A stretch of DNA of 64,000 nucleotides from Pseudomonas peradeniyensis (GTDB taxonomy: Bacteria > Pseudomonadota > Gammaproteobacteria > Pseudomonadales > Pseudomonadaceae). The notes under the pieces were generated by a model that saw only the letters and a list, made by a program, of their open reading frames with translations, did not search any database and had not been told where the DNA came from. Shown piece after piece: positions 49,790 through 57,840 of the stretch. Location of the stretch: assembly GCF_014268935.2 (NCBI RefSeq), contig NZ_JABWRJ020000001.1:1178001-1242000 (forward strand), read 5' to 3'. The translations under genes were made by a program, and so were the position numbers. Numbering within the stretch: the first letter of the stretch is position 1; the number at the start of each line of letters is the position of its first letter.

Positions 49790-50155
49790 TCAGGCAATCG
49801 CCAGGTAGTGCTTCACGAAGGTCTCGCTCAGCACCTCCCACAGCACCGGCGTGCCCTTGGTCACGAACCAGGCATCGCCTGCCTTGTAGCGCGTCACCTG
49901 ACCGGTGGATTCATCGGTCAGCTGGATCTCGCCGGTCACGATCACTGCCTGCTCGCTGAACGGGTAGACCATGCGGAACTTGCCCTGGGTGGTGCCGAAG
50001 TAGGCGCTGCTGACCGGGTCGGTGGGGGCGCCGTGGGTCATCTTGCCGTAGCACTTGACCTCGCCTTCGAGGATGGTCGAGCCCAGGTCGGCAACGGTGC
50101 CCCAGGCGTCGAGTTCGGACAGTTGCACACCCTGGCGGACGGCGGTAAGGGTCAT
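49790..50155 (-). CDS. Small cupin protein (ethanolamine-utilisation EutQ-like cupin)
   Basis: 121 residues from ATG at 50155 with GGAG upstream (ggagaaccaccATG). A single cupin barrel is seen: EGEVKCYGKMTHGAPTDPVS, then VTGEIQLTDESTGQVTRYKA and GDAWFVTKGTPVLWEVLSE. The metal-binding histidines of the classical cupin motif are mostly absent. It lies 30 bp downstream of an amine-oxidase-type flavoprotein on the same strand, a common pairing in Pseudomonas. Function unknown. Confidence 0.8.
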   Translation of the reverse strand: MTLTAVRQGVQLSELDAWGTVADLGSTILEGEVKCYGKMTHGAPTDPVSSAYFGTTQGKFRMVYPFSEQAVIVTGEIQLTDESTGQVTRYKAGDAWFVTKGTPVLWEVLSETFVKHYLAIA

Positions 50156-50185
50156 GGTGGTTCTCCTGGTCTTGTTCAAAAGAAA

Positions 50186-51484
50186 TCAACGGCGGCCGTT
50201 GAAGAAGCCCGACAGCTGATGCACGGTCTTGCCTGCGGTCAGCAGCAGCGGGCGGATATGGTCCTTGCCGAGGATGCGCGCATGCTTGACCGAGCTGATC
50301 AGGTCGTAGCGGCTGGAGCCTTCGCTCATGCCTTCGGCGAGGATCTTGCAGATGATATGGCTGGGGGTGACGCCGAAGCCCGAATAGCCCTGCACGTAGA
50401 AGGCGTTGGGACGGTTGCTCAAGGTGCCGATCTGCGGGAACAGGTTGGCGCTGGTGGCCATCGGCCCACCCCAGGCCAGGTCGATGCGCACGTCCTTGAG
50501 GTACGGGAAGATCTTCAGCATCAGGTTGCGGTTCCAGGCCTTCAGGTCCTTCGGGATGTGCTCCACGAACGGGGTGGCGGCGCCGAACAGCAGGCGGTTC
50601 TCGCGGGTGACGCGGTAGTAGTCGATCACCGGGCGGATATCGCTGTAGGCACCGCGGATCGGGCTGATGCGCTGAATGAGTTCGTCCGACAGCGGTTCGG
50701 TCATCAGCTGGAAGGCGTAGGTGTTGACGGTGCGCGCATGCAGTTCGGGTTCGAGCTTGTTGAGGAAGCTGTCACAGGCCCACAGCAGTTTGTTGGCCTT
50801 GACCGAGCCGCGCCCGGTGCGCACGGTGATCCGCTCGCCGTAGTGCACCTCCAGGGCCGGGCTGTGCTCGAAGATCCGTGCGCCGTGGCCGACCAGGGCC
50901 TGGGCTTCGCCGAGCAGCAGGTTCAGCGAATGCACGTGACCGCCGCCCATATGCAGCAGCGCACTGCTGTAGGCGTTGGAACCGATGATCTGCTTGACCT
51001 CCGAGCCGCCGAGAAAGCGAATCTCGTCCTTGCCGTTGATCGCCTTGAAGTCCTTTTCCCAGGCGCGCAGGGTCTTTTCCTGGCGGGCGTTGAAGCCCAT
51101 GTAGCCGTAGCCGTGGCAGAAGTCGGCGTCGATCTGGTAGCGGGCGATGCGCGCCTTGATGATGCCGGCGCCCAGTTCGCTGATCTCGAAGATCTCGCGC
51201 AGGCCTTTCTCGCCGACGCTGCCCTTGATCTTTTCCAGGTCGTGGCCGATGCCGGCCATGATCTGCCCGCCATTGCGGCCGGTGCCGCCGAAGCCCAGGT
51301 AGCGTGCTTCGAGCACGACGACGTTGGTGATGCCTTTCTCGGCCAGTTCCAGGGCGGTGTTGATGCCCGAGAAGCCGCCGCCGATCACCACCACATCGGC
51401 GTCGATGTCGCTTTCCAGGGTGGGGAAGCTCAGGTTGTATTTCTTGGTGGCGGTGTAGTACGTGGGCGTTTCGATGTTGATCAT
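50186..51484 (-). CDS. FAD-dependent amine oxidase/dehydrogenase, PuuB-like
   Basis: 432 residues from ATG at 51484 (MINIETPTYYTATKKYNLSF). The DAO fold has the FAD dinucleotide motif VVVIGGGFSGINTALELAEK, the GG motif GFGGTGRNGGQI, and a C-terminal FAD loop YVQGYSGFGVTPSHI. It resembles gamma-glutamylputrescine oxidase and related amine-oxidising flavoproteins; the substrate is not determined by sequence. It forms a leftward pair with the cupin gene and has a ~300 bp upstream region with direct repeats. Confidence 0.88.
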   Translation of the reverse strand: MINIETPTYYTATKKYNLSFPTLESDIDADVVVIGGGFSGINTALELAEKGITNVVVLEARYLGFGGTGRNGGQIMAGIGHDLEKIKGSVGEKGLREIFEISELGAGIIKARIARYQIDADFCHGYGYMGFNARQEKTLRAWEKDFKAINGKDEIRFLGGSEVKQIIGSNAYSSALLHMGGGHVHSLNLLLGEAQALVGHGARIFEHSPALEVHYGERITVRTGRGSVKANKLLWACDSFLNKLEPELHARTVNTYAFQLMTEPLSDELIQRISPIRGAYSDIRPVIDYYRVTRENRLLFGAATPFVEHIPKDLKAWNRNLMLKIFPYLKDVRIDLAWGGPMATSANLFPQIGTLSNRPNAFYVQGYSGFGVTPSHIICKILAEGMSEGSSRYDLISSVKHARILGKDHIRPLLLTAGKTVHQLSGFFNGRR

Positions 51485-51585
51485 GGCGCAGCCTGGACAG
51501 TTGGAATTGTTGGACAGCAGGGCTTGCACAAGCGCTGGCGGTTGCAGGCATTGAGCACCTAACGACAGGTAGGTGTCTTGCCTGG

Positions 51586-51617
51586 GGCTGCCAGGGTTTT
51601 GCTTCAGGCTGCCAGGG
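51586..51617. repeat. Direct repeats upstream of the flavoprotein gene
   Basis: GGCTGCCAGGG occurs at 51586-51596 and 51607-51617, a 21 bp period that places both on the same face of DNA. AraC-type activators often bind such repeats. The rest of the gap 51485-51791 shows no gene. Confidence 0.5.
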
Positions 51618-51791
51618 ATTCCATCTCGAAAGGCATACGGCGGCAGCATGACCTCCACGGGAGGTGTGGTGATCATGCGCCTCATGAATATGTTAAGTAA
51701 ATCGCCGCCAGCAGATGTCTGTCTGAGGCAGGATAAGGTGCACTCGGGCCACAGGGATGGCGCATTGCTTTGAGGGCAACGTCAGGGGCTT

Positions 51792-52949
51792 TTACTTGAA
51801 ATCCCACTGCATCTGCGTGGCGATGCTCACGCCGCTGGACGACCTGACGCACACATCCAGGTAGTCGGTGAAGCGTGGCGGCACGGCGATGCCTTCTTCC
51901 AGCAGCCGGCTGTTGTCGAACAGGTAGTTGAGGTCGGCGAAGCCGCTGTACAGGCGCAGCGCGCGCAATACCAGCCGCGGGTTGGCCGGGCCGATGCGGG
52001 CTTCGAAGCGGCTGGCCAGTGACTTCAGGTCGTCGACATCGACCTTGCGGTAGCGCTCGCCCACCGGTTGCGCGCCATTGGCCAGGGCGAAGGCTTCGTC
52101 GATCTCGGCGAAGGTGCAGGCCGAGTGATGGCCGGCGGAGATGTGGTACAGGTCATGACCCAGGCTCGGCTTGAGGGCCAGGCCGATCAGCGCTTCTGCG
52201 CAATAGTCCACCGGGATCACGTCGATCTGTTCGTCCAGGCCACAGGTGAAGCTTTCCAGGGCGAAGCCCATGCGGAACACCCAGAAGATGCTGCCCGACG
52301 CCTGGCAACCCAGGCTGCGGTGGCCGACCACGATGGAGGGCCGGGCCACCACCAGGGGCAGGGCGGGCAGCTCTTCACGCAGGCGTCGCTCGATCTGGGC
52401 CTTCGAGGCGGTGTAGTCCACCAGTTGCTGGGCGGCCTCGGGGAATTCCCAGGACTCGCTGATCGGCGACTCCCGCTGCGGGCCGCAGCACATGGCGGTG
52501 CCCACGTGCAGGAAGCGCTTCAGGCGCGCGGAGCGGCTCAGCACCTGGGCGAAGGCGAAGGTGCCCTCGACGTTTACCGGCCAGATGTTGGGATTCTTCG
52601 AGAACGACGCCACGGCGGCGCAGTTGATCACCCGGTCGATCTGCATCAGCCGCGGGGTCTCGCGTGCCAGCCAGGCGGTGTCGAGGAAGTCGCCGCAGAT
52701 GATCTGCGCCTCGCTCAGCGTCAGGCCCTGGCGGTCATCGACGCCATGCTGGCGCAGGTTGTCGCGCAGGCGCTGCAGGCCCTGGGCCGGGTTGTCGGCG
52801 CGGACCAGGAAGCACAGGGTGCCGGCATGGCCTTCGGCGATCATCCGGGCGGCGACGGCGCCCCCGAGAAAACCTGTGGCGCCGGTCAGCAGGATACGTT
52901 CCTGGGTTGAAGGGACAGCGTCGAGCGCGACGGTGGCAGGGGTGTTCAT
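51792..52949 (-). CDS. NAD(P)-binding thioester/acyl reductase-like protein (extended SDR)
   Basis: 385 residues with GAGG at the ribosome site (gaggaaacctATG). The extended-SDR fold has LLTGATGFLGGAVAARMIAE at residues 20-39, NCAAVASFSKNP, the active Tyr-Lys as VDYTASKAQIE, and VARPSIVVGH. This matches the NAD_binding_4 group that reduces acyl-thioesters (fatty acyl-CoA or carrier-bound acids). No carrier or adenylation gene adjoins it, so the acyl substrate is unknown. Its upstream 376 bp hold three perfect palindromes. Confidence 0.82.
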   Translation of the reverse strand: MNTPATVALDAVPSTQERILLTGATGFLGGAVAARMIAEGHAGTLCFLVRADNPAQGLQRLRDNLRQHGVDDRQGLTLSEAQIICGDFLDTAWLARETPRLMQIDRVINCAAVASFSKNPNIWPVNVEGTFAFAQVLSRSARLKRFLHVGTAMCCGPQRESPISESWEFPEAAQQLVDYTASKAQIERRLREELPALPLVVARPSIVVGHRSLGCQASGSIFWVFRMGFALESFTCGLDEQIDVIPVDYCAEALIGLALKPSLGHDLYHISAGHHSACTFAEIDEAFALANGAQPVGERYRKVDVDDLKSLASRFEARIGPANPRLVLRALRLYSGFADLNYLFDNSRLLEEGIAVPPRFTDYLDVCVRSSSGVSIATQMQWDFK

Positions 52950-53054
52950 AGGTTTCCTCGGTCAATGACGGGCCCGGACTACATCCCGTGACGGGGTGTA
53001 AAAGTGTTGTGGAAGTTGGGCCGAACAGCAGTTTCAGGCGCACAGCCATACGCA

Positions 53055-53069
53055 CTCTTGAGTCAAGAG
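53055..53069. promoter_or_regulatory. Palindrome CTCTTGA-G-TCAAGAG upstream of the reductase gene
   Basis: A perfect 7+1+7 dyad 105 bp upstream of the reductase start, of operator size. The regulator is unknown. Confidence 0.55.
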
Positions 53070-53087
53070 AAGGCAGCCGTACCTGGT

Positions 53088-53100
53088 TGGTTTGAAACCA
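53088..53100. promoter_or_regulatory. Palindrome TGGTTT-G-AAACCA upstream of the reductase gene
   Basis: A perfect 6+1+6 dyad 19 bp from the previous one, possibly part of the same control region. Confidence 0.45.
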
Positions 53101-53162
53101 CCATACCCAGGTAACGCGGGACGCTACCAGGGGCAGGGGCATTTAATTGTCTGGCCCGTGGC

Positions 53163-53181
53163 CTGTTAATTCAATTAACAG
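53163..53181. promoter_or_regulatory. Palindrome CTGTTAATT-C-AATTAACAG
   Basis: A perfect 9+1+9 dyad in an AT-rich stretch, about 215 bp upstream of the reductase gene and 145 bp downstream of the hydrolase stop. It is operator-like or a regulator's own site. A terminator is less likely because it is AT-rich and has no T-run. Confidence 0.55.
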
Positions 53182-53325
53182 TTGTGGCCGATATGGAGGT
53201 TTTTGGTGAAAGTATTTTAATGGGTGTTGAACAGCTGTAAGTGCGCGTAGCCAATATGTAAAAAGTTTTAAAGTTGTTGCTCGATCAAGTACCCGTCGGG
53301 GGCGCGGTGGCCCCCGACGGGTATC

Positions 53326-54156
53326 TCAACTGCGCAAGAATGCCAGCAGGTCCTTGTTGATCACCTCGGCATGGGTGGTCGGCATGCCGTGGGGGTAGCC
53401 CTTGTAGGTCTTCAGGATGCCCTTGGGCAGCAGCTTGGCCGATAGCGGCCCCGAGTTCTCGTAGGGCACGATCTGGTCGTCGTCGCCATGCATCACCAGC
53501 ACCGGGACGGTCACTTTCTTCAGCGACTCGGTGAAGTCGGTCTGGGAAAACGCGACGATGCCGTCGTAGTGCGCCTGGGCGCCGCCCATCATGCCCTGGC
53601 GCCACCAGTTGAGGATCACCCCCTGGTCCGCCTTGGCCCCGGGGCGGTTGTAGCCGTAGAACGGCCCCGCCGGGATATCGTGATAGAACTGCGCCCGGTT
53701 GGCTTTCAGCTGGGCCTGGAGGTCGTCGAACACCGACTTGGGCAATCCGCCGGGGTTACTGTCGGTCTTGACCATCAGCGGCGGAACCGCAGCGATGATC
53801 GCGGCCTTGGGCACCTTGTCTTCGGGATGGCGGGCCATGTAGTGGATCACTTCGCCGCCGCCGGTGGAGTGGCCGACATGAAACGCCCCCTCGACGCCCA
53901 GGTGCTTGACCACGGCGGCCACATCGTCGGCGTAGTGGTCCATGTCGTGGCCATCCCAGACCTGGCTCGAACGGCCGTGGCCACGGCGGTCATGGGCGAC
54001 CACGCGATAACCTTCGGCGACGAAGAACAGCAGCTGGGCATCCCAGTCGTCGGCGCTCAGCGGCCAGCCGTGGTGGAAGAAGATCACCTGGGCGTTACGG
54101 GGTCCCCAGTCCTTGTAGAAGATTTCGACACCGTCTTTGCTTGTGACGTATCCCAT
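53326..54156 (-). CDS. Alpha/beta hydrolase, non-haem chloroperoxidase/esterase type
   Basis: 276 residues. The oxyanion region HHGWPLSADDWDAQ and RVVAHDRRGHGRS precede nucleophile Ser97 in HVGHSTGGGE; Asp lies in MHGDDDQIVP and His in GMPTTHAE. This set is typical of cofactor-free haloperoxidase-like esterases (about 275 aa). No signal peptide is present. Its promoter is a MerR-type 19 bp spacer promoter shared with the divergent merR gene, so the substrate is probably linked to that regulator's inducer. Confidence 0.9.
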   Translation of the reverse strand: MGYVTSKDGVEIFYKDWGPRNAQVIFFHHGWPLSADDWDAQLLFFVAEGYRVVAHDRRGHGRSSQVWDGHDMDHYADDVAAVVKHLGVEGAFHVGHSTGGGEVIHYMARHPEDKVPKAAIIAAVPPLMVKTDSNPGGLPKSVFDDLQAQLKANRAQFYHDIPAGPFYGYNRPGAKADQGVILNWWRQGMMGGAQAHYDGIVAFSQTDFTESLKKVTVPVLVMHGDDDQIVPYENSGPLSAKLLPKGILKTYKGYPHGMPTTHAEVINKDLLAFLRS

Positions 54157-54223
54157 TTCGCTTCTCCTTGTTTCCAGGGTGTGGAGCGGTCAGGCCGGTG
54201 AAGGTTCACCTGGCCACCGGACA

Positions 54224-54254
54224 ACTCTAGGATTAAAGTGCGCTTGAAGGTCAA
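54224..54254 (-). promoter_or_regulatory. MerR-type promoter of the hydrolase gene
   Basis: The minus strand reads TTGACC (54249-54254), a 19 bp spacer and TAGAGT (54224-54229). The long spacer carries the dyad TTCAAGCGCACTTTAA. Over-long spacers are the mark of MerR-family activation by DNA distortion. Confidence 0.75.
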
Positions 54255-54274
54255 TGCAATTTCAAAGGTGCCGG

Positions 54275-54700
54275 ATGAGAATAGGAGAGTTGGCCAAACT
54301 TACCGGGCTGGCCGCGTCGCGCATTCGCTTCTACGAGGCCAGCGGGCTGATCAGCTCGGTCGAACGCAAGGCCAATGGTTATCGTGACTACGATGCCGAC
54401 GCGGTGTGGGTGCTGGAAATGATCACCAACGCCCAGGCTGCCGGGTTCTCGCTGGAGGAGATCCGCCAGTTGCTGCCGGCCAAGGCCAAGGGCTGGCAGC
54501 ATGACGAACTGCTTGACGGGCTCAAGCGCAAGGTCGAGGAAATCGAGCGGCTGCAGGAGCGCCTGGCGCGCAACAAGGCGCAGTTGCTGCTGGTGATCGA
54601 GGGGATCGAGAGCAAGCCCGAGGGCATGCCTTGCGCGGACAACTCGCAGCGGGTGCTGGGGCGGTTGCGCGAGGAGCTTGCCCAGCGTTCAAAGTTGTAG
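54275..54700 (+). CDS. MerR-family regulator
   Basis: 141 residues from ATG at 54275 (MRIGELAKLTGLAASRIRFY), with AAGGTG upstream; an ATG at 54254 falls in the operator. The winged helix is followed by a coiled coil (LKRKVEEIERLQERLARNKA). Only one Cys is present (MPCADN), so metal sensing is unlikely and a small-molecule effector is favoured. Divergent from the hydrolase. The same dyad recurs in the divergent promoters at 55856-55943, which suggests that this protein controls all three. Confidence 0.88.
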   Translation: MRIGELAKLTGLAASRIRFYEASGLISSVERKANGYRDYDADAVWVLEMITNAQAAGFSLEEIRQLLPAKAKGWQHDELLDGLKRKVEEIERLQERLARNKAQLLLVIEGIESKPEGMPCADNSQRVLGRLREELAQRSKL

Positions 54701-54710
54701 ATACCACCAG

Positions 54711-54780
54711 CGTGGGAGCGGGCTTGCCCCGCGATCATTCGGCACGATGCACCGCATCGCGGGGCAAGCCCGCTCCCACG
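54711..54780. repeat. REP pair
   Basis: 25 bp perfect arms (54711-54735 and 54756-54780), core GGAGCGGGCTTGCCCCGCGA, between the convergent merR and decarboxylase-like genes. Likely a bidirectional transcription stop. Confidence 0.9.
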
Positions 54781-54814
54781 CAGCCCCCATCAGATCATTG
54801 AATCGCGTTTTGCT

Positions 54815-55810
54815 TCAGTCGCCCGCCGTCAGCGCCGCCAGCGGCCTGGGCGCATACAACGCGCTCTGGAACTCGGGCACATACTCGTACTTGACCATCC
54901 GCCCCAGCTGCAGATCGCGGATATAGCGCGACAGCTCGCCATCCCCGAGCACCAGCTGCGCCGAATCCCCGCTCATGCTCGAGGCATGCAGGGTCTGGCG
55001 CGAAGTGGCGTAGCCGTAGGCCAGCTGCCCCTTGTGATCGAGGTTGGTGAAACTGTTGGTCACCAGGCCCGGTTCAGCGGACAGCCCGTCGAGCTTCTTC
55101 GCCCTGAAGATCACATCCACCTTGCCGCTCTGTGCATCGCCGATGTCGTAGGTCACCGCCCGCGCATCCTCGCGGCGGTCGATCGCGGTCAGCCACTTGG
55201 GCAGGTTGTAGCCCACCACGCCGCGCACCCGCGCCAGCTCGGTATTGACCGGCAGCTTGAGCACATAACCCCAGAAATCCTTGGACATCGACTGGCCAAT
55301 CAGGGAGAAGGGCCCCAAGTTCGCCTTGCCGGGCTTGCTGGTGATGATCGACAGGGCGATCTCGTTGTAGCTGTCGTTGTCGCAGTAGTCGTAGGTGTAG
55401 GCGGTAAACGCCACCAGCCCGCGCCCCGGCCACACCTGCAACGGTTGCACTTGTTCCAGCACTTCGGCGGGCATCAGGGCGCGCAGGTGCTCCAGGTCGG
55501 CGGTATAGACGGCGGTGACGCGGCTGTTCCTGTAGTAGAAGTTCGGCGAATAGGAGGTAAAGCCCATGTCGACCCGGGTCTTCTCCAGGCCCTTGAACCA
55601 GCTCAGGTCGATGCCCGGCGCCTCGGCCTGGATCACGGCCAGCGGCGGGTTGGAACGGTAACGGTCGTACAGCCCGCCCTTGAGCACCGGTACCGAGAGC
55701 CCTGCGATGTCGATCTGCGTGGTTTCGGCGTGTTCAGGGAGGCCATTGGCGGCGTGGGTGACGGGCATCAGCAGGGCGCCGGCCAAGGCGGTTGCGCTTG
55801 CGAGTTTCAC
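54815..55810 (-). CDS. Exported acetoacetate decarboxylase-family protein
   Basis: 331 residues from GTG at 55810, chosen because GGAG lies 9 bp upstream and the resulting N-terminus is a good signal peptide (MKLASATALAGALLMPVTHA). A longer frame starts at 55846. The body resembles the acetoacetate decarboxylase fold (YYRNSRVTAVYTADLEHLRA, later VVGYNLPKWLTAIDRRED). Such secreted relatives are not proven decarboxylases. It diverges from the old-yellow-enzyme gene, and both promoters have 19 bp spacers. Confidence 0.78.
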   Translation of the reverse strand: MKLASATALAGALLMPVTHAANGLPEHAETTQIDIAGLSVPVLKGGLYDRYRSNPPLAVIQAEAPGIDLSWFKGLEKTRVDMGFTSYSPNFYYRNSRVTAVYTADLEHLRALMPAEVLEQVQPLQVWPGRGLVAFTAYTYDYCDNDSYNEIALSIITSKPGKANLGPFSLIGQSMSKDFWGYVLKLPVNTELARVRGVVGYNLPKWLTAIDRREDARAVTYDIGDAQSGKVDVIFRAKKLDGLSAEPGLVTNSFTNLDHKGQLAYGYATSRQTLHASSMSGDSAQLVLGDGELSRYIRDLQLGRMVKYEYVPEFQSALYAPRPLAALTAGD

Positions 55811-55855
55811 GGTGCGGTATCTCCAGGGGTGGGTAAGGGCAGTCACTGCGCAATC

Positions 55856-55886
55856 ACCCTAACGTTCAACCCAACTTGAGAGTCAA
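55856..55886 (-). promoter_or_regulatory. MerR-type promoter of the decarboxylase-like gene
   Basis: The minus strand reads TTGACT (55881-55886), 19 bp spacer, TAGGGT (55856-55861). The spacer holds CTCAAGTTGGGTTGAAC, a weaker version of the dyad in the other two promoters. Confidence 0.68.
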
Positions 55887-55912
55887 TGATCAAATTTTCG
55901 ACAATTCAGGGC

Positions 55913-55943
55913 TTGACCTTAAAGTTGACTTCAAGGCTAACGT
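55913..55943 (+). promoter_or_regulatory. MerR-type promoter of the old-yellow-enzyme gene
   Basis: TTGACC (55913-55918), 19 bp spacer, TAACGT (55938-55943). The element CCTTAAAGTTGACTTCAAGG is palindromic except for one pair and overlaps the spacer, the best operator of the three. Confidence 0.78.
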
Positions 55944-55975
55944 CTGCGCAACGCCACTTTCTCGAGGTATTGCCG

Positions 55976-57202
55976 ATGGACGTGTTCTCCTCCCTGACCC
56001 TGCCCAATGGCGCGGTCGTCCCCAACCGCATCGCCAAGGCCGCCATGGAGGAAAACATGGCCGATGCCGACCATGCACCTTCGGACCGGCTGATGCGCCT
56101 GTACCAGGCCTGGGCGCAGGGTGGCGCCGGCCTGCTCATCAGCGGCAACGTCATGGTCGACCAGCGCGCCATGACCGGCCCCGGCGGCGTGGTGCTGGAG
56201 GATGACCGGCACCTGGAGCGTTTTCGCCAGTGGGCCGCCATCGGCCGCTCGAAGGGGGCGCAGTTCTGGTTGCAGATCAACCATCCTGGCCGGCAGATGC
56301 CGGCGAGCCTCGGGCAGCAGACCTGGGCGCCCTCGGCCGTGGCGCTGGACCTGGGCAACATGTCCAGGCATTTCTCCACCCCGCGGGCGATGCCTGCCGA
56401 GGTGATCGACGAGGTGATCCGGCGCTTCGCCAACTCCGCGCGGCTTGCCGAGCAGGCCGGCTTCAGCGGCGTGCAGATCCACGCGGCCCATGGCTACCTG
56501 CTCAGCCAGTTCCTTTCGCCGCTGAGCAACCAGCGTACCGACCAGTGGGGCGGCTCCCTGGACAACCGCGCGCGGCTGCTGCTGGAGATCGTCAAGGCGG
56601 TGCGCGCGGTGGTGTCGCCCGGCTTCGCCGTGGCGGTCAAGCTCAACTCGGCGGACTTCCAGCGTGGCGGCTTCAGCGCCGACGATGCCCGGCAGGTGGT
56701 GCGCCTGCTCAATGAGCTGGCGGTCGACCTGGTGGAGCTGTCCGGTGGCAGCTACGAGGCGCCGGCGATGCAGGGCCAGGCCCGGGATGGCCGCACGCTT
56801 GCGCGTGAAGCGTACTTCCTGGAGTTCGCCCGGGACATTCGCACGGTGGCGAAGATGCCGGTGATGGTCACCGGCGGCATCCGCCGTCGACCGGTCGCCG
56901 AGCAGGTGGTGCAGAGCGGGGTCGAGATGGTCGGCATCGGCACCGCCCTGGCCATCGCGCCGGCCTTGCCCCGTGCGTGGCAGGCGGGGGAGACGGTGGT
57001 GCCGGAACTGCGCCCGATCACCTGGAAGAACAAGGCGCTGGCTTCGCTGGGCAACATGGCCATGGTCAAGTTCCAGCTGCGCAGGCTGAGCGAGGCCAAG
57101 GCGCCCGAGCCCAGGGTCTCTCCATTATGGGCGCTGCTTCGCCAGCAATGGACCGACGCCATGCGCGCCAGGCAGTACCGGCGGCGCATGGCGCAGGCCT
57201 GA
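55976..57202 (+). CDS. Old yellow enzyme-family NADH:flavin oxidoreductase
   Basis: 408 residues from ATG at 55976 (MDVFSSLTLPNGAVVPNRIA); a frame to 55886 would run through the promoter. The FMN barrel shows NRIAKAAMEENMAD, the active-site HPGRQMP, GFSGVQIHAAHGYLLSQFLS and the C-terminal phosphate loop VTGGIRRRP. These enzymes reduce activated C=C bonds of enones or similar compounds. Its divergent partner and MerR-type promoter suggest induction together with the hydrolase and the decarboxylase-like protein. Confidence 0.92.
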   Translation: MDVFSSLTLPNGAVVPNRIAKAAMEENMADADHAPSDRLMRLYQAWAQGGAGLLISGNVMVDQRAMTGPGGVVLEDDRHLERFRQWAAIGRSKGAQFWLQINHPGRQMPASLGQQTWAPSAVALDLGNMSRHFSTPRAMPAEVIDEVIRRFANSARLAEQAGFSGVQIHAAHGYLLSQFLSPLSNQRTDQWGGSLDNRARLLLEIVKAVRAVVSPGFAVAVKLNSADFQRGGFSADDARQVVRLLNELAVDLVELSGGSYEAPAMQGQARDGRTLAREAYFLEFARDIRTVAKMPVMVTGGIRRRPVAEQVVQSGVEMVGIGTALAIAPALPRAWQAGETVVPELRPITWKNKALASLGNMAMVKFQLRRLSEAKAPEPRVSPLWALLRQQWTDAMRARQYRRRMAQA

Positions 57203-57258
57203 CACCCCAGGGCGCCAAGGAGATGCGATAATGGCCGCGCTATCACAAGAGGCGCACC

Positions 57259-57672
57259 ATGCTGACCATCTCCAACAACGTGCATCTGCCGGATGCCGAG
57301 ATCGAACTGACCTACATCCGTGCCCAGGGCGCCGGCGGGCAGAACGTCAACAAGGTCTCCAGCGCCGTGCACCTGCGCTTCGACATCCCGGCCTCGTCGC
57401 TGCCCGCGTTCTACAAGGAGCGGTTGCTGGCGCTGCGCGACAGCCGCATTACCGCTGACGGCGTGCTGATCATCAAGGCCCAGCAGTACCGTACCCAGGA
57501 ACAGAACCGCATGGACGCGCTGGAGCGTCTGGCCGAGCTGATCATCGGCGCCGGCAAGGTCGAGAAGAAGCGCCGGCCGACCAAGCCGACCCTCGGTTCG
57601 AAAACCCGCCGCCTCGATTCGAAGTCCAGGCGCGGAACGATCAAGGCGGGGCGCGCAAAGGTGGACTTCTAA
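57259..57672 (+). CDS. arfB: Alternative ribosome-rescue factor ArfB (peptidyl-tRNA hydrolase, YaeJ)
   Basis: 137 residues. The release-factor GGQ motif is at residues 26-28 (RAQGAGGQNVNKVSSAVHLR). The basic C-terminal tail (KTRRLDSKSRRGTIKAGRAK) inserts into the mRNA channel of stalled ribosomes. It hydrolyses peptidyl-tRNA on non-stop complexes as a backup to tmRNA. It stands 56 bp after the flavin oxidoreductase. Confidence 0.96.
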   Translation: MLTISNNVHLPDAEIELTYIRAQGAGGQNVNKVSSAVHLRFDIPASSLPAFYKERLLALRDSRITADGVLIIKAQQYRTQEQNRMDALERLAELIIGAGKVEKKRRPTKPTLGSKTRRLDSKSRRGTIKAGRAKVDF

Positions 57673-57840
57673 GGTTCAATGCCAGGACAGCTACGGTTGT
57701 CTATAGCATTCATGAATAAAAAACAGGATTGAAATTACCAATTGCACTGATCAGCAGGATCAATTTAGTGATCGGTCACGGGCTCCTTACCCTTTTCGAG
57801 GCGCATCAAGACGCCTGAAAAGAACCCTTAGGAGTACCCC

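Noticed and set aside
57700..57780. OxyR site upstream of katB
   Set aside because: Some ATAG/CTAT elements are present, but the spaced four-element pattern is not convincing.
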